64,000 nucleotides of DNA. It comes from Apostichopus japonicus (lineage: Eukaryota; Echinodermata; Holothuroidea; Aspidochirotida; Stichopodidae). The stretch covers positions 27,822,713-27,886,712 of the forward strand of contig NC_092574.1 of NCBI RefSeq assembly GCF_037975245.1, read 5' to 3'. The notes beneath the pieces are model-generated. The model made no database searches and was not told where the DNA came from. It worked only from the letters and a program-made list of their open reading frames with translations. The position numbers and the translations under genes were made by a program. This document shows positions 1 to 12,500 of this stretch, piece after piece. Each line of letters begins with the position of its first letter. The first letter of the stretch is position 1.

Positions 1-2426
1 CTGTTATCCTGCGTATGTCTTGTATTTTTTTGCACAAACAAATGGATAATGGCTCAGAAATATTGCCAATCAAAACAAATTTCTAAAATAGACACTTAGC
101 TGAGCTTCTGCAGCGTTGGTGCTCTCGTTTGTAGCTTTAAATGAAGTGAGACTTTGCAGAGTAATGCGCATGGTCACTTGCAGCTATGTTTAGGTCTACA
201 GAAACCAGTTACGACTATATACTGTTTCTGAGGTATTTGTCAATAGCTCCCTCATTGAGTTTGTCACACAAGTCTTTGTAATGTAAGATGGCCACTCCCA
301 TGTATTTCCTTAAATGTAACTGTTGTGTGCATATTTTTATTGGCATTGGTACATAATAGTAGTCCATTGCTTTAGTATTAGTTCTTCATATGTTCAAGGG
401 AGTTGAAATAAATAGGCTGTATACATTCTCTATAGCTTCCATCTATTGAAGATACCATCTACTACAAAAGGAAATCTTTTTATTGCTTGTTTGCTTTTTT
501 GACAAATTTTAGATCATGTATGAGAGCTGCAATTGGTGGGAAATACTTGTTATACATTGCCATTACTTGTAGAATAGAATATTAACTTTTGACATAAGAA
601 ACATTGTGGGTGCATATTTCTAAGTTGAAGGCGGATGCAATCCATCACTTAATAATCATCATATTAAAGGAGCCATCCACTTTTACATATCTTCTAAACA
701 TTAAAGGAGCTGTCACCTTTAAATATAAGATGTCCACACTTCAATATTTTCTAAGCATCAAAGGAGTGTTCCAATGTTTCATAGCTAGTTTGTGATTTTA
801 TCAGACATATTTATCAAGCATTTTGTTTTTGTATCTCTTCCCTTTGTAGAGCTCGCTAGTTGAACATAATTATTAACAGACACCTAAAGAGAAAAACTTA
901 GAGATTATTAACAGGACTGGGCTCTATTGAATGCATACTCTACTTCTGTAAGTCTAACTTCATGGATGTAGAAAATCTTGTGGTAAACATTTTTTTCAGA
1001 ATCACTGTTTCTTTCAACTGTGTGCAACCCACAATTCCATTTGTTTTCTTATCCAATATCTTGGGAAAAGGTCATACAATTTTTTTCAATATTTAGATGG
1101 ACAACTTTCATCCATCAACTGTGTGTATAAAAAGCAAGGTAATGATTTCCTAGTATGCAATTGATGCATCAGACAATTGGAACCTCTATTTTGAATGCCG
1201 TTGAATGCCTATGTAAGTGCATGTTGATTGATGTTTGAAACAGTATTTACAAGAAATAGATAATACCAAACAGTGAATTCGTGGCTTGGAACAATCAGCA
1301 TCATTTTTCTTTTCTCATGCAGTTGCTAATAGTAACAGAATGAATGTCAAAACCAACCATAAGTGGCAGCATTCTCGCAGCTCAATCGTAAGAGTTCATC
1401 TTTAGGTTTGGAATCAGTAGCAGCACAATCTCCTGGAAAGAAACACAAACAAAATGATGAGCATGGATCCAAATCATCACTATCCACAACATTTAACTAT
1501 GTAAGATTCCTTATACCAGCTCAACTGTTCTCCATTTTTTATTTGATATTTTTTACTTTAGCTAAAATAATAAATTTCTTTAATGTAATTGTATTTTAAT
1601 TACTTAAGTGAAGTTGGGTGACATTTCCATTAAGTAGAATAGGATCTACAAAATAGCATTCTACTTATGATTAGTGAAATATTACTTGGATTAAGTGAAA
1701 TTGGCTTCTACTGAAATTGAATAAACTTCCACTTAAGAAGATATTCTAGTGGCTGAAGTTGATTGCTTAGCAAAATTGCTGAAATATGTCTGAATGTTTA
1801 GGCTAAAGCCACATCCTCGTAACATGTTGCATGGCGAAGATATGAATTTATGCATCTGGCCAAAGCAGAATGGATGATGTCATCAGGTCAATTCAGCTGA
1901 AAATGCCTTTTTTTCTTCATAATGTGTCAATCATTGATCCACAGAAGAAAAGACCATTTCTACAAAATAGTACAGATGACTTTGACAGCTGAGCAAACAT
2001 TCAAATGTTTTAGTTTTTAGGAATAAATCAAGGTGAAGATTAAAATAATATAAGTAAAGCTTTTGAAGATAAGTTGCCAACAAGACATCACAGGCTTTCT
2101 ACTGTGATCCAACTTCCTGGTGTAGATGCCTGGTTTAGTAAAGTCAAAATAGGTTACATTCAATTAACCATATCTCAGGTAAAGGACAAGATGTTGTGAT
2201 TGGGTTTGCAACTAGCTGCAGTGTCGAATATTATTCTTTTCAATAAAAGTTTCATTTTGTTTGTCACCAGAAAGTCCTTGAACCTTTAAAAGAATTGAAC
2301 ATTCAGCTAAACAGAATATAATACAATTAAGCTCAAGTAAAACAGAAATTGCAATAGTATGAAGGTGAAATTAAAGTCACCTAAGTTAAATTGAATTTAC
2401 AAAAGTTGTATTGAATCAACCTAAGA
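1..2426. other. no recognised gene
   Basis: AT-rich sequence with no array or transposon I can name. It may be C3 intron or lie downstream of it. A short plus-strand stretch, about 1335-1503, has exon-like edges (tcatgcag acceptor, aactatgtaaga donor) but no family resemblance and no consistent frame across its whole length. Confidence 0.5.
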
Positions 2427-3152
2427 CCAATAAAGAGGTACATGTTGAAGCAGCTTGTAGGACAAATAGAGAGGTACACGTTGAAGCAGCTTGTAAGAGA
2501 AATTGAGAGGTACAAATTGAAGCAGCTTGTAAGAGAAAATGAGAGGAACATGTTGAAGCAGCTTGTGAGACAAATAGAGAGGAACATGTTGAAGCAGCTT
2601 GTAGGACAAATAGAGAGGTACTGTACATGTTGAAGCAGCTTGTGAGACAAATAGAGAGGAACATGTTGAAGCAGCTTGTAAGACAAATAGAGAGGTACAT
2701 GTTAAAGCAGCTTGTAGGACAAATAGAGAGGTACTGTACATGTTGAAGCAGCTTGTGAGACAAATAGAGAGGAACATGTTGAAGCAGCTTGTAAGACAAA
2801 TAGAGAGGTACATGTTGAAGCAGCTTGTGAGACAAATAGAGAGGAACATGTTGAAGCAGCTTGTGAGACAAATAGAGAGGTACATGTTGAAGCAGCTTGT
2901 GAGACAAATAGAGAGGAACATGTTGAAGCAGCTTGTGAGACAAATAGAGAGGAACATGTTGAAACAACTTGTTAGACAAATATAGAGGTACATGTTGAAA
3001 CAGCTTGTGAAAGAAATGGAGAGGAACATGTTGAAGCAGCTTGTGAGACAAATAGAGAGATACATGTTGAAGCAGCTTGTAAGAGAAATGGAGAGGTACA
3101 TGTTGAAGCAGCTTGTAAGAGAAATGGAGAGGAACATGTTGAAGCAGCTTGC
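2427..3152. repeat. 36-bp tandem array, about 20 copies
   Basis: The unit contains catgttgaagcagcttgt and gacaaatagagag. Because 36 is a multiple of 3 and the unit lacks stops, several frames stay open on both strands (on plus [11 protein letters not shown] per unit). It lies just beyond the last recognised C3 exon, probably in an intron. Confidence 0.95.
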
Positions 3153-3490
3153 CATACACTCTCATCCTTTACATGTTCCAAATGTGTTTTTTCAGAATTT
3201 GGTTGTGGATAGTAGCTATCATAAGGAAAAACGGATAATATCACTCAAATTGATAATTGTGGTACCCTGTTTACAAATATTAATTCAGTACCCGGTACCA
3301 AAGAACCCTAATAAGAGAAAAATTATGGTAACTACATAGTCCCAGAACTGTGCCAGAACTGCTTTCAACACTCTGTGAATGTAATGCAATGAAAGTAGAA
3401 TTGAGTGCAAACTTACAATGCTGTTTAAATGGTAAAATGCATCCCTACATGAGGAAGAATTAAAGCAAGAATTCAATTGGTTCTGATTAC

Positions 3491-3589
3491 CTTCAGCACA
3501 GAGACAGACACTTCCTTCGCAGATATAATCCAAAAGGGAATCTCTTGAATCAACAGATGCAGGATGGTAAAACTTAACACATTCTTCAG
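3491..3589 (-). CDS. C3: C3 exon bb: anchor and start of C345C (NTR) domain
   Basis: 99 nt, acceptor ttgcag, donor gtaatc. Encodes (T)[19 protein letters not shown] and [11 protein letters not shown]-x-x-FYHP...C-x-x-x-x-CxCAEG is the conserved entry into C345C. The remaining C345C exons and the stop codon were not recognised down to position 1. Confidence 0.95.
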
Positions 3590-6500
3590 CTGCAAGAAAT
3601 CAAATATTCAAGAAATGTTTTACAGATTTATTATGGATCAGTCATGCTTCTCAGAGGCAATTGCTTCAAGACATATTTGATATGGTAATATCGTTTCAAC
3701 AATAAGGATGTTACAAAATAATTTTGAGAATGATTACTTCTGGTGTAGGATTGTAAAATGTAGTGAGCAAAAGTTGTTACATATGGTTTATAAGCTTTAC
3801 AGAGCAATTCACGACTGACATATATAGTTCTCCTTGGATTGTTAGAGTAAAATGTATTTTAGATAAGTTTGGGATGTCTTACATTTGGAGGATCACACAG
3901 GAAGCTGGTTATGAGGCTATCATTGCACTATAATCCAAACCACTTGGCTTAGTAACTCAATTAAGTTATGGTAAAGTACATTTATGAACAGCTGTTGGTG
4001 ACAGAAGTAAACACCCACTCCCACTGCAAAGTATACAGAATTTAGGTGTCTGTATTCGCAAACATTCATGTAAGGTTCTGGAAGTTGATGTCATCATTTT
4101 CATTATGTTATGATAATATTGTAAATACCATTGTTTGGACTCTGATACCACACAGAAGGGTATGCTGAGAATAAATTGAAACTGAATCAATCAATGACTT
4201 TCATCATTCATATGATCCTTTACAATTTGAAAACATCTTTCACAAGTTCTTCTAGAATACTTGCAAATATGCAAGCTTGAGACTCACTAGGGTTGTAATA
4301 GTCATAAACTTTCACAGCAACTGGCTTAATATTTCCCACTGTGTGCCTTCTCTTGACATTAAACTGGATTTCCAGTTCAGGTTCTTGGCTTTGTGTAGGG
4401 ATGAAATCTGCATAGAAAATCACTGATCTCTGGGAAATTTCAAATCTGCTGATGTAATCATTGTCTTCAACAACCTATGCATGGAAAAAAAAACAAATGA
4501 GATCAGAATCAAATAGAGTATATCTGGAAATTCTGAAATGCTGTAGTCATATGGCAGGCCATGGTGAAGGATAAAGGAGAAGTACTAATAGCAGTGAAAC
4601 TATCACATGATCAGACATGCAGTGGCATAGCTAGGGTTTCAGGGGCTCCTGTTCAAGAGTAACAGCAGGGGCCCTTTACCAATGGGACCCTGGTTCAATG
4701 AACTGCATATTGCTTTGCCTCTTCAAATAAGCTTGAGAAAGGTAGTGAATGTGATAATTCATCACAATATAATAACAATCATCCAATGTTTTTAAAAGGT
4801 ATATATGGGTCTTACAAAATACAAGTAATACACAGTACAAAAGTAAATTTGAACAGATTTTTTTGCCACATATCAGGTTTAAACCCAGTTCCACATGGTA
4901 ATTGTAACCAACTAAAAATTTTGGAGTCACAGGCACACCCAATCCTATAGATCCTCTTGCCTTTTGGCAAGGAATAAAATTCACATAAAGTGAAAAGTAC
5001 ACCTTTAATGTAAATCCAACTTTAATATGTGAAGAGCATATGTGAAAGTGTGCCTGGTTTTTATATGAGGTAATATTCAACAATTAGTCAAAGTTCAAAC
5101 CTCTACAAGCAGAAAAATAAACAGTGTGAAAGCCTTGTAAAATGGGTCCCAGCAGGAAGGAACAAAACTGTTTGTGATTAAGCAAAGATGTTAAGTCACC
5201 CTGTCGGTAAGTATGCCTTCTGTTTCTCCTATGTACAGTTCGTGGCACCTCTTACAAGACATAATGTATGTCTCCTCTGGAGCAAACCAGTGCTATAAGA
5301 GAGTGAACTGTATATTGTGGAAGTTATAGGAACTATCACACGATGGTAAATTATACAATGGAGGTGAGCTATCAAATAAGGGTGAATTACTGTGTGAACA
5401 TAGACTATCATCTGAGGGTGAATTATACAATGGAGGTGAGCTATCAAAGGAGGGGGAATTACTGTATGAGCATGGCTGTGTGAGCACTATATATCATCTG
5501 AGGGTGAATCATCCAATGGAGGTGAGCTATCAAATGAGGGTGAATTACTGTGTGAACATGGACTATCATCAGTATTTCAGCATAGTATTTCTGGACAGTA
5601 ATTCACCCTCATTTGATAGGTCACCTCCATTGGATGATTCACCCTCAGATGATAGTCCATGTTCACACAGTAATTCACCCTCATTTGATATAGCTCACCT
5701 CCATTGGATGATTCACCCTAAGATGATAGTCCATGTTCACACAGTAATTCACCCTCATTTGATATAGCTCACCTCCATTGGATGATTCACCCTCAGATGA
5801 TAGTCCATGCTCACACAGTAATTCACCCTCATTTGATATAGCTCACCTCCATTGGATGATTCACCCTAAGATGATAGTCCATGTTCACACAGTAATTCAC
5901 CCTCATTTGATATAGCTCACCTCCATTGGATGATTCACCCTAAGATGATAGTCCATGTTCACACAGTAATTCACCCTCATTTGATATAGCTCACCTCCAT
6001 TGGATGATTCACCCTCAGATGATAGTCTATGCTCACACAGTAATTCACCCTCAGATGATATGAATCATCCAATGGAGGTGAGCTATAAAATGAGGGTGAA
6101 TTACTGTGTGAACATGGACTATCATCTGAGGGTGAATTATCCAATGGAGGTGAGCTATGAGATGAGGATGTACAATTAAATTAGGGTACTATGCGGCATT
6201 TCTGATATCTTAATCAGTTGATCAGACACCATTCTACGTCTAACAATTAGCATGATGTAAGATAGCCAAAGAAGGAAATTAAAAACTAGAAGCATAAACA
6301 AATGGACTACCATCTTGAACTGTGCTGAAATTCAAGCAAACTTTACACTGGTTGTATCTTAAATCATTTGGTGATGATGAGTGTATTCCAAAGGAAGAGG
6401 TAATAGATTGGATATGGGTAAATTCACCTGTTCTAAATCTTCCTTGATGGGTTCAAAGCCAGAATAAATACCAACATCAATGATGGCCATGTTTGTTGGT

Positions 6501-9500
6501 ACACTCTTGATGTACCTATAATTTTGAAGAATAAAAGATAAATGAGATATATAACGAATATATCTGATCCTTCACAACAAAACTGACCTGCCTAACATTG
6601 AAAGTTAAACTGGATTTTAACATAACATACAGTACATATCCTTTTCGTTTATACTTAGAGCAGCTGGTTATGTTTGAGGCTTAGTTTCTCTCAACAAAAA
6701 TTTGATTGAAAGAAATGTTATCAGTTTATTGTATTTATGTCACAAATATGCTTGTAAAGCCTTTCAGAACATCGGTTGCTGTTTGCTCTGTGATATATCA
6801 CAAGTATCTAACCTAGGCTTCTTTGTAAATGAATGGGCTTTCCAGTCTTTCAACAGAGGAGACTGTCACATAGGTCCCACTGCTCTGTGATATCACATGT
6901 ATCTCATCTAGGCTTCTTTGTAAATGAATGGGCTTTCCAGTCTTACAACAGAGGAGACTGTCACATAGGTCCTACTGCTCTGTGATATCACATGTATCTA
7001 ATCTAGGCTTCTTTGTAAATGAATGGGCTTTCCAGTCTTTCAACAGAGGAGACTGTCACATAGGTCCTACTGCTCTGTGATATCACATGTATCTCATCTA
7101 GGCTTCTTTGTAAATGAATGGGCTTTCCAGTCTTTCAACAGAGGAGACTGTCACATAGGTCCCACTGCTCTGTGATATCACATGTATCTCATCTAGGCTT
7201 CTTTGTAAATGAATGGGCTTTCCAGTCTTACAACAGAGGAGACTGTCACATAGGTCCTACTGCTCTGTGATATCACATGTATCTCATCTAGGCTTCTTTG
7301 TAAATGAATGGGCTTTCCAGCCTTTCAACAGAGGAGACTGTCACATAGGTCCTACTGCTCTGTGATATCACATGTATCTATCCTAGGCTTCTTTGTAAAT
7401 GAATGGGCTTCCAGCCTTTCAACAGAGGAGACTGTCACATAGGTCCTACTGCTCTGTAATATCACAAGTATCTCATCTAGGCTTCTTTGTAAATGAATGG
7501 GCTTTCCAGTCTTACAACAGAGGAGACTGTCACATAGGTCCTAATGCTCTGTGATATCACATGTATCCAACCTAGGCTTCTTTGTAAATGAATGGGCTTT
7601 CCAGCCTTTCAACAGAGGAGACTGTCACATAGGTCCTACTGCTCTGTGATATCACATGTATCTACTCTAGGCTTCTTTGTAAATGAATGGGCTTTCTAGT
7701 CTTTCAACAGAGGAGACTGTCACATAGGTCCTACTGCTCTGTGATATCACATGTATCTAATCTAGGCTTCTTTGTAAATGAATGGGATTTCCAGTCTTTC
7801 AACAGAGGAGACTGTCACATAGGTCCTACTGCTCTGTGATATCACATGTATCTAATCTAGGCTTCTTTGTAAATGAATGGGCTTTCCAGCCTTTCAACAG
7901 AGGAGACTTTCACATAGGTCCTACTGCTCTGTGATATCACAAGTATCTCATCTAGGCTTCTTTGTAAATGATAGGGGCTTTCCAGTCTTTCAACAAGGGA
8001 GACTGTCACATATGTCCTACTGCTCTGTAATATCACAAGTATCTCATCTAGGCTTCTTTGTAAATGAATGGGCTTTCCAGTCTTTCAACAGAGGAGACTG
8101 TCACATAGGTCCTACTGCTCTGTGATATCACATGTATCCAACCTAGCTTCTTTGTAAATGAATGGGCACTCCAGTTTTTCAACAGAGGAGACTGTCACAA
8201 AGGTTCTACTGCACTGTCACAGCACAAGTATCTAACCTATTGTTTGTAAATAAATGGGGCAAAGCTTTGCAACTATCAACTTGTAAAGGCTTTCAGACTC
8301 TGGACTTCATCTAAAATTAACCTGAAACCTTAACAGAAAACAAAAAAGTTATGCACATACACAGTGTGAAGTTCACCCAAGCTGTCACTTTTGCATTCGT
8401 CAGTGTTAACAAGTTTTGTAAGCTTTCTCTTAGTTCACTTTCACTTCTACAAAAAACGTGAGGATTATTTATTGGCTAGATGTCTAAGGTGTGGCTCTAC
8501 ATTCAAAACTCTACTGCCCAAGTCATCATGCCTTACAACATTTACAGATTTCTGTTTACCTCAAAGGATCACCATTACAGTCCTTTTACACAAACACATG
8601 CCATCACCACCACATAGATTCCTTATGCATTGGCGGTTACTTGTCTTTAAGTACATTACATATGTAGCACAAGAGTAGTCTGCAAGCTAACCCTGTTAGT
8701 TAGTTCATACTGCACATACCTGAAGCCGACCTTTGTTTTTCATGTAACCAGAATGCTAAAATGCATTGAGGTTTCCATGATGTAATGAGCAGTTTCATCA
8801 TGAATCTGACATTATGTATAGTGAGGGTGTACATGTTTACAAGGGTTTCACAATTTGACATCTGAAGACCGCTGACCTCCACCAAAAACAATTAACTCAA
8901 TGTGTTACTTGTACACACTAAATACGAGGTGAGCCCAAGCTTCCAATATTGAGATATCTTGATTACATGGTTTTCGCAATTTGACCCCTGGTGACCTCAA
9001 ATGACTTTTGCCTTCCACCAAAGACAGTAGGCTTCTTTTACACAATGTGGTACTCCTACACACCAAATATGAGGTCTGCCCATGATTCCCTTCTTGCGAT
9101 TCCATGTTTATGAGGATTTAACATTTTGACCCCTAGTGACCCCAATTGACCTTGACCTCCACCAAAAAAAACAAGCTTCTTGTACTTAATATGGTACTTC
9201 TACACACTAAATATGGGGTCCCCCCAAGCTTTTCTTCTTGAGAAATATTGTTTGCAAGGTTTTCACACTTTGACCCCTGGTGACCCCAAATGACCTTTGA
9301 CCTTAACCACAAACAATAGGCTTCTTGTAATTAATGTGGTACTTCCACACATCAAATATGAAGTTGGTCTGACCTTTTATTTTTCTTGAGATATTGTGTT
9401 TACAAGGTTTTCACAATTTGACCCCAGGTAAGCCCAAATGAGCTTTGACCTCCACCAAAAACAATAGGCTTCTTGTACTTAATGTGGTACTTCTACACAC

Positions 9501-12500
9501 TAAATATGAAATTGGTCTGACCTTTCCTTCTTGAGATATCGTGTTTACAAGCTGGGCGTCACAAACGCACGAACACATACACGCCATCATGAATGCATAG
9601 GGTACGATTATCATCGAAACCAAACACAGCGACAAGGTTCTACTGCATATGGAGAGTCAAATCAGCATAAGTTCACATCTTCATTCAGACCTGACCTTTA
9701 GAAATTTTATAGGGTTTGACTTCTGCAAACCTTGCAAAAGCTTTCACCTTTACCAAATTTTGAAGCAATTTTACTTATCATTTGGTTTATATACCATGCA
9801 TTTATAATCTCTTTTGTAGGTAAAGTTATATTGACATTTTGCTGACCCAATTGAACACCCAAAAAAATTGGTTTCTTGTACTCACTCTAATAAAGACACA
9901 TGATAAATATACACTAAGTGATGCAACCTATCTTTGGATAGTATAGTGTTGACAAGGTTTGTGTTTATAAGGCTTTACAGAGTGTGACCTTTGATGACCC
10001 CAAATAACCTAAAAACAATGAGTTTCTTGTACTCATTATAGGACAGACACATGCAAAATATGAGAGTCAATATAGTTACTTATCTGGAGATATCGTGTTC
10101 ACAAGGATTACAAGTTTTGAGCCCTGGTGACCTTAAATGAACGCTGACATAAAATTTGCACAAACTAAACACTACATAAGGCTATCCTACCATGCATATA
10201 TGAGCTCCCTTGATGTTCAGATTCTGGAGATAACAGCATTTTTGAGATTTTCACATTTTGCCCTATGCTGACCCTTGACCTCCAGCCAAAACAATAGGGT
10301 TCTTGCACTAATTATGGGGTAGCCACATGCCAAATATGAGAACTACAGAGGTTACCTATCATGAGATACCTTGTTTAAATGCTTGGGCATCATATGCACA
10401 TGCCAACTTGACTGCATAGGTTTAACTTGCCTGCATATGGCAAGTAACCAAAAATGGCTTTACCTCCACTATATGACATCCAAATACATGACTGACATCA
10501 AAATTCACCGTTCTTGAAATGTTGTGTCGACAGGTTTTCACTTCTTATCTATGCTGATCTTGTACCAGCTGCAGAGCTAAGCAATATACTTAAATCTATC
10601 CAAAATGGGGCATCCTCAAATAAAGTGTACTGTCCACTCTTCCCTTCTTGAGAACCTTTATTTAAAAGAGTCTCACATTTTAACCCTCTCAACCTACTCG
10701 ACTTAAAACAATAGGTTTCCAGAACTCAATATGAGGCATTAACATACAATGTCTTTCAATCATTCAAGAGTTATATATACATATATGTACACGTTTATGG
10801 TCATAATTGCAAAAGGTGATGATTTCATCTAAACCACAAATCAACAATATCTCCGGTTATTGTCTGATTGAAGACATTAAAGTAGGAACCCAATTCATGT
10901 GCATGCACATATTAATGCTAGCAGCAGCTTTGCTTTGTTAGGTTACAGCATAAATCTATCAAAATAACTCACGCAACAACCACTCTCACATTCAGTATCA
11001 AGGCACCTCTGCCCTCATCCCGTTGGGCTTGTCTCCTTAAACGCCCCACTCTTGACCTTGCGTCGTGCAGGTCACCGCGTTGTGCATTAGGGGGCTTCTC
11101 TGGGGGACCATCTCCGTTGTCAGCTAACGCTTCCCTGGCATTAATCTCGATGGTGAAGGCACATTGCCTCTCACTGACATCTTCAGATATTGTATTATAG
11201 GTCACTTTCACCTGTCAGATCAAGATAGACTTTTGAACTTATTGACAAACAACAAACCATGAAAATTTATCTCTAATACAATATGAACTTATACCTCACA
11301 ATTGCAATTGGTTCGACATCAACCTTTTATAGATAAATTCTGAATCTGTGCCTCAAGTAGCTGATGAACTTGACTGGGGTAAAGATTGCTGAGATATTTA
11401 CTTGGGTATTCTCTTTTAAATGTAACAAAGAACTACATTCTATCTTCATTACCTGACATACTTCACTTTTCAGACTTCATTCAGTTTATCAAGTGCATGG
11501 CAACATCTATATAATGGTACAAGTGATCCACTAGTACTTCATGAAAGCATACCTATCAGGGTTAAAGTAATCCACTAAGACTCCATGAAAGCAAACCTAT
11601 CAGAGTTAAGTAATCTACTAGTACTTCATGAAAGCTTACCTATTAGGGTTAAAGTAATTTACCAGGACTCAATGAAGCCATGTAAGCATTCCAATATGTG
11701 TTTAAGTATTCCATTAGGACTTCATGAAAGCATACCTATGAGTGTTGAAGTATTCCACTAAGACTCCATGATAGCAAACCTATAAGGGTTAAGCATTCCA
11801 CTAGTACTTCATGAAAGCATACCTATAAGGGTTTAGTAATTCACTAGGAAAGCATACCTACTAGGGTTAAGTAATCCGCCAGGACTTCATAAAAGCATAC
11901 CTTCTGCAGTAATTTTTGTTGAAGTCATGCTAGGTACAGTCATATATGGTAAAGTATTGTATGATACAGTCATGTTTGAAACAGTCATGTTTGATATAGT
12001 CATATATGGTACAGTCATGTATGATACAGTCATGTTTGCTACAGTCATGTATGGTACAGCCATGTATGATGCAGTCATGTATGATACAGTCATGTATGGT
12101 ACAGCCATGTATGATACAGACATGTTTGCTACAGTCATGTATGGTACAGTTAATATGTATGGTTCAGTCATGTATGTTACAGTGGTGTGTTGTACAGTCA
12201 TGTATGATACAGTCACGTATGGTGCAGTCATGTATGGTACAGTCATGTATGATACAGTCATGTATGGTACAGACATGTTTGCTACAGTCATGTATGGTAC
12301 AGCCATGTATGATACAGACATGTTTGCTACAGTCATGTATGGTACAGCCATGTATGATACAGACATGTTTGCTACAGTCATGTATGGTACAGCCATGTAT
12401 GATACAGTCATGTTTGCTACAGTCATGTATGGTGCAGTCATGTTTGGCGCAGTCATGTATGGTACAGTCATGTATGGTACAGTCATGTATGATGCAGTCA

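Noticed and set aside
2416-3165. Long open frames on both strands over the 36-bp array
   Set aside because: They result from a stop-free unit whose length is a multiple of three; no start context, no family, and they run in several frames at once.
4220-4287. Continuation of the MG8 open frame to a stop as the C-terminus of the protein
   Set aside because: The gtgagt donor at the 4288 edge and phase-correct joining to the C345C exon explain the end; the extra residues are intron read-through.
5300-8250. Regular repeats considered as CRISPR-like arrays
   Set aside because: Units are head-to-tail without unique spacers, in a eukaryotic intron.
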